Origin: Clostridiales bacterium
Lineage (GTDB): Bacteria > Bacillota > Clostridia > Peptostreptococcales > Natronincolaceae
Assembly (NCBI GenBank): GCA_012800145.1
Contig: JAAZJW010000266.1
Span: forward strand, 1 to 7,689
Reading direction: 5' to 3'
DNA length: 7,689 nt
Part shown: positions 1-6,085 of the stretch, in pieces
How positions within the stretch are numbered: the first letter of the stretch is position 1
Layout: every line of letters begins with the position of its first letter
Position numbers and translations under genes: made by a program
Notes under the pieces: model-generated
Told to the model about the DNA's origin: nothing
The model's input: only the letters and a program-made list of their open reading frames with translations
Database searches by the model: none

Positions 1-5
1 AAAGG

Positions 6-35
6 ACTCAAACAGGAGAACCGTCCCCGTGTTTG
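6..35. repeat. REP-like palindrome, solo copy upstream of htrA
   Basis: A hairpin with outer arms CAAACA (9-14) and TGTTTG (30-35). Read on the minus strand, the inner stem is GGGGA/TCTCC with one G-T wobble, a CGGT loop and one unpaired C. The 30 bases at 6-35 are identical to 1530-1559. The core GGGGACGGTTCTCC is of the type that accompanies REP-associated tyrosine (Y1, RAYT) transposases in clostridial genomes; this is family knowledge. The hairpin ends only 7 bases before the Shine-Dalgarno of htrA, so it could lie in that gene's leader RNA or contain the end of an upstream transcript. No T-run follows on the plus strand, so it is not a normal terminator for rightward transcription. Confidence 0.85.
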
Positions 36-57
36 AAAGCTTAAGGAGGGAGAGTAT

Positions 58-1341
58 ATGGATTTTAAGAGAGATGTGAATGATTTAAACAGCAATGGTT
101 TGGAAGAATCTAGGGAGATACATAATATTTATGGCGAAGGAGATATCAGAGAAGAACTTTGTAACGACAATGAAAAAATTAGAGAAAAGCCTTTAGATGA
201 AAAACCCATGGAAAATGACAGGGCTTTCCATAAAGAAGTAATTGAAAAAAGACCTAAAAAATGGGGCAGAATGGCCTTAATTATGATATTTATACTAGGG
301 TTGACCCTAGGCACTGTATTAGAATATGTTGCGGACAATTTTATCGGATACCTGCGGGGGCAAAACATCATATATGCCGCAGAAGGACAAAAATATAATT
401 ATATAATTGATAAGACCGTATCCCCTGTAGTACCTATAGCAAAAAAAGTATCTCCGTCCATAGTGGCAATAAAGATAAAAAAGGCTTACCGTGATTGGTT
501 TGGAAGCAGATATGAAAGTGAAAGCACAGGTTCCGGCATAATAATTGATGCAGAGGGACATATAGTAACAAATAACCATGTAGTTGAAAATTCAAATGAT
601 ATTATTGTAGTGCTAAATAGCGGTAAAGAACTGAGTGCAAAGGTTGTAGGCAGGGATGCTGCTACGGACCTTGCAGTTATCAAAGTTGATGAGAAAAACC
701 TTCCCTACGCGGAGCTTGGAGATTCTTCGAAATTGGAGGTAGGCGAGTTAGCAGTTGCAATAGGTAGCCCTATGGGTACGGACTATGCGGGTTCTGTTAC
801 CGCAGGGATAATAAGCGGTTTGAATAGAAAAGTTCCCGTAGGCGATAGGCCAATGACACTTATACAGACTGATGCGGCAATTAATCCGGGCAACAGTGGG
901 GGTGCTTTGGTTAATTCCGAGGGAAAGGTAGTAGGAATAAATACTGTAAAATTTGTAGAAAACAGGGTAGAAGGCATGGGTTTTGCAATACCCATAAATG
1001 AATCAAAGCCAATAATACAACAGCTGATTAAAAATAAGAAGGTTTATAGACCATATTTGGGTATTCAAGGCCAAACCATTGATAAAGAAACTGCCAAACA
1101 GTATAATGTGCCCCGGGGGGTTCTAGTGGTAGCCGTAATAAAAGGCAGCGGTGCAGAAAAGGCGGGCATGGAGCGAGGAGACATAATAACAAAAATCGAT
1201 GGTAAGACAATAAATACTGTTGAAGAATTAATAGAAATAGTAAGGGGCCATAAGTTGGGGGATGTGTTAAAAGTCGAAGTCTATGGCAGTCTCAACAGGT
1301 ACAGGACTGTAAATGTAAAACTTATGGAAAGCAATGAATGA
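58..1341 (+). CDS. htrA: HtrA/DegP-like membrane-anchored serine protease with PDZ domain
   Basis: Surface serine protease and chaperone that degrades or refolds misfolded exported proteins. The 427 residues run as follows: a charged cytoplasmic tail (1-69), one membrane helix (about 72-90), an extracytoplasmic trypsin-like domain (about 125-325) and one C-terminal PDZ domain (about 332-423). The catalytic triad is visible as His174 in TNNHVV, Asp204 in TDLAV and Ser280 in NPGNSGG. One PDZ domain and an N-terminal anchor match the HtrA/HtrB form of Bacillota rather than the two-PDZ periplasmic DegP. The start is supported by AAGGAGGG at 43-50, 7 bases ahead of ATG. The gene seems to stand alone: a transposon relic follows, no promoter is visible within the 57 bases upstream, and the leader carries the REP-like hairpin. 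The family assignment is very secure; which paralogue it is (HtrA, HtrB or HtrC) cannot be told. Confidence 0.95.
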   Translation: MDFKRDVNDLNSNGLEESREIHNIYGEGDIREELCNDNEKIREKPLDEKPMENDRAFHKEVIEKRPKKWGRMALIMIFILGLTLGTVLEYVADNFIGYLRGQNIIYAAEGQKYNYIIDKTVSPVVPIAKKVSPSIVAIKIKKAYRDWFGSRYESESTGSGIIIDAEGHIVTNNHVVENSNDIIVVLNSGKELSAKVVGRDAATDLAVIKVDEKNLPYAELGDSSKLEVGELAVAIGSPMGTDYAGSVTAGIISGLNRKVPVGDRPMTLIQTDAAINPGNSGGALVNSEGKVVGINTVKFVENRVEGMGFAIPINESKPIIQQLIKNKKVYRPYLGIQGQTIDKETAKQYNVPRGVLVVAVIKGSGAEKAGMERGDIITKIDGKTINTVEELIEIVRGHKLGDVLKVEVYGSLNRYRTVNVKLMESNE

Positions 1342-1348
1342 AAAGGAA

Positions 1349-1369
1349 CAAACAAGGGGACGGATCCCT
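1349..1369. repeat. REP-like palindrome, left end of transposase relic
   Basis: A shorter, diverged relative of the palindrome at 6-35. It has a CAAACA arm (1349-1354) and then GGGGA/TCCCT (1356-1360 and 1365-1369, one G-T pair) around a CGGA loop. Its GGGGACGG core lies on the plus strand, opposite to the copies at 6-35 and 1530-1559. It therefore forms an inverted pair with the latter around the transposase relic. Confidence 0.65.
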
Positions 1370-1523
1370 ACAAAACAAGTAGTATGGTGGATACCAATTT
1401 TGCTTTGCAGATGTTTTCATCCGATAAAAAAGAAGAGGTAGCAGAGATTGGGAGATTTTCTTGAGACAGTTATCAAGGCTTACCGGCTTCACCATTCACA
1501 GGATCTATAAAGTGAAGATTTAG
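1369..1523 (+). pseudogene. Remnant of REP-associated (Y1/RAYT-type) transposase
   Basis: Two fragments in different frames survive. From 1369 one frame reads YKTSSMVDTNFALQMFSSDK and on to a stop at 1462. This resembles the segment near the C-terminus of clostridial Y1 transposases (pattern 'WSSY...VDTDFVLxxFSEDKEEA'). From 1461 another frame reads LRQLSRLTGFTIHRIYKVKI and stops at TAG 1521-1523. This resembles the family's C-terminal tail (pattern 'IRQLxRLTGIxxxxIxRV'). The catalytic part with the HUH pair and the tyrosine is absent, so the gene is dead, with a deletion and a frame change near 1440-1460. Inverted palindromes lie on both sides (1349-1369 and 1530-1559), as expected for such a unit. 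The match is from memory of the family and has not been aligned. Confidence 0.7.
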
Positions 1524-1529
1524 AAAAGA

Positions 1530-1559
1530 ACTCAAACAGGAGAACCGTCCCCGTGTTTG
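1530..1559. repeat. REP-like palindrome, right end of transposase relic
   Basis: Thirty bases identical to 6-35, in the same orientation. Arms are CAAACA (1533-1538) and TGTTTG (1554-1559). It begins 7 bases after the stop codon of the transposase remnant, the usual place for the palindrome of a RAYT unit. Its perfect identity to the solo copy contrasts with the decayed gene beside it. Confidence 0.85.
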
Positions 1560-1609
1560 CGAAAGTAGACAATTTGGAAAGAAATATATGAGGAAGGAAG
1601 GAATATAAG

Positions 1610-2872
1610 ATGAAAAAGGAAACGATCTGTATTCACGGAGGCTATAGCCCGGAATCCGGAGAACCCAGGGTTTTGCCCATAGTTCAGAGCACAACCTATC
1701 AATATAGGGATCCTGATTACTTGGCTGATATATTTGATTTAAAGGCAACAGGCCATATGTATACCAGAATTAGTAACCCTACGGTAGAAGCCTTCGAAGA
1801 AAAGGTTAGCTTGTTGGAGGGAGGGGTTGGGGCCCTGGCTGTATCTTCAGGACAATCGGCTACCTTGATTTCTTTGTTAAATATATGCTCCAACGGCCAA
1901 CATGTAATAACGGCATCAAGTTTATATGGCGGGACTGTGACCTTATTATCGACAACATTTAAAAAGTTAGGGATTGAAGTAAGTTTTGTCGATCAAACCC
2001 TAGAAATAGAAGAACTTCTGAAATATGCCAGACCGAGCACCAGGGCTGTTTTTGCGGAGACAATAAGTAACCCGGGAACAGAAGTAGTGGATATCAGAAA
2101 AATGTCCGAATTGGCAAAGCGAATAGATGTCCCTCTAATTATAGATAACACTATTTCTACACCTTATTTATGCAGTCCGCTTGAACACGGAGCAAACATA
2201 GTAGTGCATTCTGCAAGTAAATATTTGGACGGACATGCCATCAGTTTAGGCGGGATAATAGTCGATGGCGGTAATTTTAACTGGAATAACGGAAAATTTC
2301 CGGAATTAACGGAACCTGATCCCAGTTATCATGGCACAAAATACGTGGAAACATTTAAAGAACAGGCTTATATTGTTAAAGCCAGAATGCAACTCCTGAG
2401 GGACATGGGAAATAATTTGAGTCCTTTCAATGCTTTTCTAACGAATTTAGGCATGGAAACCCTTGCTCTCAGGATGGAAAGACATAGTGAAAACGCACTG
2501 GCCCTTGCACAATTCCTGGAATCACATCCTAAGGTGGATTGGGTATCATACCCGGGACTGGAAAGCCACAGGGACCATGAGTTGGCAAAGCAATACTTAC
2601 CTCTGGGTGCAAGCGGATTGTTAACCTTCGGTGTCAAGGGCGGAAGAGAGGAAGCGGGGGAATTTATAAGAAACATTGATTTAGTAAGTTTAGTGGTGCA
2701 TTTGGGCGATGTGAGGACCTCGGTGCTTCACCCCGCTACAACGACTCATAGACAGTTGACGGATGAAGAACTCAGAGCTGCGGGTATAGGTCCGGAAATG
2801 ATAAGGGTTTCGGTGGGTATAGAAGATATAGGGGATATAATAGAGGATTTTAAGAAGGCGTTAGGTGAATAA
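1610..2872 (+). CDS. metY: O-acetylhomoserine sulfhydrylase-like PLP enzyme
   Basis: Cys/Met-metabolism PLP enzyme (fold type I), 420 residues, the usual length for O-acetylhomoserine aminocarboxypropyltransferase. That enzyme makes homocysteine and acetate from O-acetyl-L-homoserine and sulfide in the cytosol. Visible motifs are Tyr51 and Arg53 in MYTRISNPT (phosphate contact from the partner subunit), Asp179 (pyridine nitrogen), Lys204 in SASKY (Schiff base), LTEPDPSYHG (233-242), LSPFNAF (270-276), HPATTTH (374-380) and Arg399 (carboxylate binding). The PDPSYHG stretch and the overall length favour the sulfhydrylase branch over cystathionine gamma-synthase or methionine gamma-lyase. The segment HLGDVRTS (364-371) differs from the usual NVGDAKSL, so the preferred substrate is open. 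The start is supported by AGGAAGGAAGG at 1591-1601, 8 bases before ATG. It is monocistronic here, with no metA or riboswitch-like leader seen. Confidence 0.85.
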   Translation: MKKETICIHGGYSPESGEPRVLPIVQSTTYQYRDPDYLADIFDLKATGHMYTRISNPTVEAFEEKVSLLEGGVGALAVSSGQSATLISLLNICSNGQHVITASSLYGGTVTLLSTTFKKLGIEVSFVDQTLEIEELLKYARPSTRAVFAETISNPGTEVVDIRKMSELAKRIDVPLIIDNTISTPYLCSPLEHGANIVVHSASKYLDGHAISLGGIIVDGGNFNWNNGKFPELTEPDPSYHGTKYVETFKEQAYIVKARMQLLRDMGNNLSPFNAFLTNLGMETLALRMERHSENALALAQFLESHPKVDWVSYPGLESHRDHELAKQYLPLGASGLLTFGVKGGREEAGEFIRNIDLVSLVVHLGDVRTSVLHPATTTHRQLTDEELRAAGIGPEMIRVSVGIEDIGDIIEDFKKALGE

Positions 2873-2883
2873 ATCTGAACAAG

Positions 2884-2927
2884 GAAAAAAGACAGGTGCA
2901 CCGGGGACCATTACCCCTGATGCACCT
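2884..2927 (-). terminator. Intrinsic terminator of the prolyl isomerase gene, possibly bidirectional
   Basis: The stem is AGGTGCA (2894-2900) with TGCACCT (2921-2927), continued by GGGG/CCCC after a small internal loop, with a 7-base loop. On the minus strand it is followed by a T6 run (complement of 2885-2890), which makes it a good terminator for the leftward gene ending at 2942. On the plus strand it follows metY by 21 bases, but only mixed A/T sequence follows it, so its action on metY is less certain. Confidence 0.75.
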
Positions 2928-2941
2928 AATATTATTAATAT

Positions 2942-3691
2942 TTACTCATTAATTATAACCTGATATTCTTTCTTCAATTCATTAGCTCTATCAATATACG
3001 CTCTTTGTTGTTTTGCAAGGGTTAATTGTTGTTTTAACTGACTTTTAACTTCATCGAAACTTTTTACGATCCCTTCCTTTTTGTCTACCAGTTTAATAAT
3101 ATGGTAACCAAATTGGGTTTTAACAGGATCACTGGTTTCCCCTATGCCCATATCGAATGCAACTGTCTCAAATTCAGGCACCATTTTTCCTTTTCCGAAA
3201 TACCCCAAATCACCGCCTACAACGTTAGTAGGACAGTTTGAGTATTTTTTAGCAGCTTCCTCAAATGATAATCCGTCATTAATTTCTTTTATAACCTCGT
3301 CTGCCTGTTCCTCATCACCAACAAGTATATGGCTCGCTTTTATAGTTTCGGATTCTGTAAATATGTGTGTATTTTCATTGTAGAATTCCGAAAGTTCGTC
3401 TTCGGTCACTGTAATACCTTTCAGCAGGTTAAGCACTGCAAATTGTTTTAAAAAATCGTTGTACATTTTTTGGGCTTCTTTAATAAAGGCTTCATTTTTA
3501 TCAAGCCCATTTTTGACTGCATCCAGGTAGATTAACTCCTGAGCAATTAAATCATCCAACAGTTGCCTTTTACCTTCTTCAGTTTTGAAATGTGCCGCTT
3601 TTTGGGGGTCCAGGCCACCCAAAACCAAGTTAAGGTCTTGTTCCAGTATTTCCCTACCTCCAACCGTAGCTAATACTTTTTTATCTTTCAT
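2942..3691 (-). CDS. Parvulin-type peptidyl-prolyl cis-trans isomerase, cytosolic
   Basis: Prolyl isomerase of the PpiC/PrsA/SurA family, 249 residues from the chosen start. An N-terminal helical chaperone-like part (about 1-105) precedes one parvulin domain (about 117-201). The domain shows His121 in ASHIL, Cys153 in SNCPTN, GGDLGYFGKGKMVPEFE and His197 in FGYHIIKL, the conserved active-site set. The last 45 residues are a charged helix. The protein begins MKDKKVLATVGG with no signal peptide or lipobox, so unlike PrsA it should stay in the cytoplasm. The frame is open to an ATG at 3733, but that codon lies inside the -10 box. ATG 3691 has AAAGGAGA (3701-3708) ahead of it and a promoter at the right distance, so it is the start used here. 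It converges with metY. Confidence 0.92.
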   Translation of the reverse strand: MKDKKVLATVGGREILEQDLNLVLGGLDPQKAAHFKTEEGKRQLLDDLIAQELIYLDAVKNGLDKNEAFIKEAQKMYNDFLKQFAVLNLLKGITVTEDELSEFYNENTHIFTESETIKASHILVGDEEQADEVIKEINDGLSFEEAAKKYSNCPTNVVGGDLGYFGKGKMVPEFETVAFDMGIGETSDPVKTQFGYHIIKLVDKKEGIVKSFDEVKSQLKQQLTLAKQQRAYIDRANELKKEYQVIINE

Positions 3692-3700
3692 GTAATGGAT

Positions 3701-3708
3701 TCTCCTTT
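3701..3708 (-). promoter_or_regulatory. Ribosome binding site deciding the isomerase start
   Basis: AAAGGAGA on the minus strand, 9 bases ahead of ATG 3691. It fixes the short form (249 residues). No comparable site exists ahead of the ATG at 3733. Confidence 0.85.
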
Positions 3709-3732
3709 TTGGATTTGACTTTGTTCTTACCA

Positions 3733-3761
3733 ATCATAACAAAAAAATTCGGATGTGTCCA
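3733..3761 (-). promoter_or_regulatory. Sigma-A-type promoter of the prolyl isomerase gene
   Basis: On the minus strand TGGACA (3761-3756), a 17-base spacer and TATGAT (3738-3733). Each box differs from consensus (TTGACA, TATAAT) at one position and the spacing is ideal. The expected start of transcription is near 3726, giving a leader of about 35 bases. The heptamer array begins 6 bp upstream of the -35 box. Confidence 0.8.
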
Positions 3762-3767
3762 TTAAAT

Positions 3768-3900
3768 GAGAGGTGGGAAGTGGGATTTGGGAAGTGGGAT
3801 TTGGGAAACGGGAAGTGAGAAGTGGGATTTGGGAAGCGGGATTTGGGAAGTGGGATGTAAAAGGTGGGAAATGGGAAGTGAGATTTGGGAGGTGGGAAGT
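3768..3900. repeat. Heptanucleotide tandem array, 19 units
   Basis: The 133 bases divide into 19 consecutive 7-mers with no insertion or deletion. The main types are GGGAAGT (six copies) and GGGATTT (four copies), with single-base variants such as GGGAAAC, GGGAAGC, GAGAAGT, GAGATTT and GGGAGGT. One unit, AAAAGGT at 3859-3865, has lost the G-run. The plus strand is almost wholly purine plus T, with G3 runs every 7 bases. The array occupies most of the gap between the divergent isomerase and ABC transporter genes. Because the period is 7 and C is rare on the plus strand, the minus strand shows stop-free frames rich in Pro, Phe and Ser. These are by-products of the repeat. Confidence 0.95.
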
Positions 3901-3971
3901 TTTGGGGATGAACATGTGGATCTGTCTGCGGCGCTGAATTGTTAATGTGCGGGGGTGGACCCATTTAGATA

Positions 3972-3980
3972 TGATATAAT
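3972..3980 (+). promoter_or_regulatory. Extended -10 promoter of the ABC transporter gene
   Basis: TGATATAAT fits the extended -10 pattern TGnTATAAT, with a perfect -10 hexamer at 3975-3980. No good -35 box is seen 17 bases upstream, which is common for extended -10 promoters. Transcription would start near 3987, leaving a leader of about 57 bases with a small hairpin (GGGAAT at 4008-4013 with ATTCCT at 4017-4022). Confidence 0.6.
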
Positions 3981-4027
3981 GTAAATATAACTATGATCAA
4001 ATATGCAGGGAATATTATTCCTATGAC

Positions 4028-4035
4028 AAAAGGAG
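4028..4035 (+). promoter_or_regulatory. Ribosome binding site deciding the ABC transporter start
   Basis: AAAAGGAG, 8 bases ahead of ATG 4044. The upstream in-frame ATG at 3993 has no such site and lies about 6 bases from the predicted start of transcription, so 4044 is preferred. Confidence 0.85.
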
Positions 4036-4043
4036 ATTGTAGC

Positions 4044-5777
4044 ATGATAAAGCATTTCACAAAATATTATAAAAGCCATCTGCCGTTATTTTTCTTAGAT
4101 TTTACATGCGCATTTTTAATGGCGGGGCTGGACTTGTTTTTTCCGGCAGTTGTTAAGAAAACAATAGATGAGATTCTGCCGTCTAAGAATCTCAGGTTAT
4201 TGATATGGGTAAGTATAGGGCTATTGATTTTATATATCCTAAGAGCGGTGTTTCAGTATATAGTTGACTATTGGGGGCACGTTTTAGGAGTGAGGATCGA
4301 ATATAGTATGAGAAAAGATCTGTTTAACCATATCAACAAATTGTCCTTCAGCTATTTTGATAATACAAAGACAGGCCATATTATGTCCCGTATAGTGAAT
4401 GATTTAAACGAAATTTCGGAACTGGCACACCACGGTCCCGAGGATTTATTTGTTATAATTGTGACCTTGCTGGGCTCATTTATTATTTTATTAAATTCAT
4501 ATTGGCCTTTGGCCTTGATTACCTTTTCTGTAATACCCGTTATGATTATGTTTGCCGTTTTAAAAAACAAAGAGATGCAACTGGCATTCAGGAAGATGCG
4601 TATAAAAATTGCGGATGTCAACGCCCAGGTCGAGGACAGTGTTTCGGGGGCGAGGGTAGTTAAATCATTTACTAATGAGTGGTATGAGGCGGAAAAATTC
4701 GAAAAAGGCAATATGAATTTCAGAAAATCCAGGGAAGGCACATACAGGGTGATGGCTGAATTTTTCTCCGGGGTGACGTTTTTTTCAAATCTGATTAATG
4801 TGATCGTAATGATGTTTGGAGGTTTATTTATATATCTTGATAAAATATCGCCGGGAACATTAGTAGAGTTTTTACTGTATGTTACCATGTTTTTACAACC
4901 CATCAGAAAATTCACAACTTTGATTGAAAATTATCAACAGGGCATGTCGGGATTTGCCAGATTTATGGAAACCCTGGGAATAGAACCTGATATTAAGGAT
5001 AATCCGAAGGCTATAAATGTTGAAAGGGTAAACGGCGAAATCGTGTTTGATGATGTGACCTTCAGTTATAACAACAAGGAAAATGTGTTGGAAAACATCA
5101 ATTTGTCAATCAAGCCCGGGGAAACTGTTGCATTTGTAGGGCCCTCAGGTGGCGGCAAAACTACCCTGTGCAGTTTGATTCCAAGATTTTATGAAGTGGA
5201 TGGGGGCAGTATCAGGGTGGACGGTATAGACATAAAGATGATTACACAAAGAACCCTAAGAGAAAACATAGGCGTTGTACAGCAGGATGTATTTCTATTT
5301 TCTGGTACCGTCAGGGAAAATATAGCCTACGGTGATATAGGTGCAACTGATGAAGAAATTATGAAAGCGGCTGAAAAGGCGGATGCTCATGAATTTATTA
5401 TGTCACGGGAAAACGGATATGACACCTATATAGGCGAAAGAGGGGTGATGCTCTCCGGAGGGCAAAAACAAAGGCTTTCTATTGCCAGGATGTTTTTAAA
5501 AAATCCGCCGATTTTAATTTTGGATGAAGCAACATCGGCTCTGGATAGTGAAACAGAGAAAATAATCCAAAAATCCCTGTCCGATCTAGCTAAAAACAGA
5601 ACAACCCTGATTATTGCGCATAGATTGGCTACTATCAAAAATGCTGACAGAATCGTCGTTTTGACCGATGAGGGTATTGCCGAAATGGGAACACATAAAA
5701 AACTGTTAGATAATAATGGTATATATGCAAGGCTGTACAAAGCGCAGTTTGCCGGTTTTATGCCGGAGACCCTGTAG
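4044..5777 (+). CDS. ABC exporter half-transporter, fused membrane and ATPase domains
   Basis: Type I ABC exporter subunit (MsbA/LmrA/MdlB-like), 577 residues from the chosen start, the normal length for a half-transporter that works as a dimer. The membrane domain (about 10-310) shows six likely helices near 12-35, 51-76, 133-153, 155-173, 243-263 and 271-285. The ATPase domain (about 332-570) has Walker A GPSGGGKTT (366-374, Lys372), a Q-loop at VVQQD (Gln413/414), signature LSGGQ (470-474), Walker B ILILDE (Asp494, Glu495), D-loop SALD and switch His526 in IIAHR. All catalytic residues are intact. The substrate cannot be read from the sequence; lipids, drugs or peptides are typical of the family. 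No partner half-transporter lies next to it, so a homodimer is likely. It is its own transcription unit, with a promoter at 3972-3980 and a terminator directly after it. Confidence 0.95.
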   Translation: MIKHFTKYYKSHLPLFFLDFTCAFLMAGLDLFFPAVVKKTIDEILPSKNLRLLIWVSIGLLILYILRAVFQYIVDYWGHVLGVRIEYSMRKDLFNHINKLSFSYFDNTKTGHIMSRIVNDLNEISELAHHGPEDLFVIIVTLLGSFIILLNSYWPLALITFSVIPVMIMFAVLKNKEMQLAFRKMRIKIADVNAQVEDSVSGARVVKSFTNEWYEAEKFEKGNMNFRKSREGTYRVMAEFFSGVTFFSNLINVIVMMFGGLFIYLDKISPGTLVEFLLYVTMFLQPIRKFTTLIENYQQGMSGFARFMETLGIEPDIKDNPKAINVERVNGEIVFDDVTFSYNNKENVLENINLSIKPGETVAFVGPSGGGKTTLCSLIPRFYEVDGGSIRVDGIDIKMITQRTLRENIGVVQQDVFLFSGTVRENIAYGDIGATDEEIMKAAEKADAHEFIMSRENGYDTYIGERGVMLSGGQKQRLSIARMFLKNPPILILDEATSALDSETEKIIQKSLSDLAKNRTTLIIAHRLATIKNADRIVVLTDEGIAEMGTHKKLLDNNGIYARLYKAQFAGFMPETL

Positions 5778-5788
5778 CACGGTTTTAG

Positions 5789-5825
5789 AACATCGAGAGT
5801 CACCTCGATGTTTTTATTTTTTTTT
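5789..5825 (+). terminator. Strong intrinsic terminator of the ABC transporter gene
   Basis: Perfect 9-bp stem AACATCGAG (5789-5797) with CTCGATGTT (5804-5812), a 6-base loop, and a T-rich tail running to 5825 with one A. It begins 11 bases after the stop codon and should insulate the downstream module from the transporter transcript. Confidence 0.93.
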
Positions 5826-5854
5826 GGGCTGACATGCAGGATATTAGTGAATAA

Positions 5855-5877
5855 CTCCAACTATTTTATAGATGGAG
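5855..5877. other. Hairpin between the terminator and the left inverted repeat
   Basis: CTCCA (5855-5859) pairs with TGGAG (5873-5877) and CTAT (5861-5864) with ATAG (5868-5871), with one A-A mismatch and a TTT loop. No T-run follows, so it is not a standard terminator. It lies 23 bp outside the left inverted repeat and may be part of the same element. The rest of 5826-6085 holds only that repeat, a tentative promoter and no supportable gene. Confidence 0.5.
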
Positions 5878-5899
5878 CTTCCCGTCCCCACCCTGTATT

Positions 5900-5936
5900 T
5901 TATTTAGGATGGAGTGTTCTTGAAAAATATATAAAA
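5900..5936 (+). repeat. Left copy of inverted repeat bracketing the signalling module
   Basis: Matches the reverse complement of 7653-7689 at 34 of 37 positions. The outer 26 bases (5900-5925) are perfect. The copy starts TTATTTAGGATGGAGTG and becomes AT-rich inward. How far the match extends outward cannot be seen, because the right copy meets the window edge. Confidence 0.9.
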
Positions 5937-6035
5937 ATTTTTCCAGGTAGATTGTGGAAACATGGAGGATTAGTAAAAAACATATCGAATATACCTTTAT
6001 ACGACGGAACATATTTTTTACATATTCAGTATTAT

Positions 6036-6064
6036 TTGACACCGTGGATAATATGGAATAAATA
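6036..6064 (+). promoter_or_regulatory. Tentative promoter of the membrane protein/kinase pair
   Basis: A perfect -35 TTGACA (6036-6041) is followed after 17 bases by TAAATA (6059-6064), a poor -10. A better -10-like box, GATAAT (6047-6052), lies too close to that -35. If the first pair is used, the leader before the Shine-Dalgarno would be only a few bases. A promoter somewhere here is expected because a strong terminator and inverted repeat lie upstream. Confidence 0.35.
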
Positions 6065-6085
6065 ATTATAGAAAGGAGGTTTACC

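Noticed and set aside
1560..1609. Dedicated promoter directly ahead of metY
   Set aside because: TAGACA (1566-1571) and TATATG (1585-1590) are only 13 bases apart, too close for a sigma-A promoter. No better pair was found.
3768..3900. CRISPR array
   Set aside because: There are no unique spacers. The region is a continuous short tandem repeat with a 7-bp unit.
3727..3964. Two overlapping minus-strand open frames of 62 and 76 codons rich in Pro, Phe and Ser
   Set aside because: They read the heptamer array, which lacks stop codons in these frames because of its composition. There is no ribosome site, and they overlap the isomerase promoter.
5882..5889. CCGTCCCC next to the left inverted repeat, the same octamer as in the REP-like palindromes
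   Set aside because: Only 8 bases match and the flanks (CAAACA arms) are missing. A shared octamer is plausible by chance in a window of this size.
5808..6065. 85-codon plus-strand open frame after the ABC transporter terminator
   Set aside because: Its ATG lies in the terminator stem, it has no ribosome site, and it runs through the hairpin and the inverted repeat. Composition does not look like a real protein.
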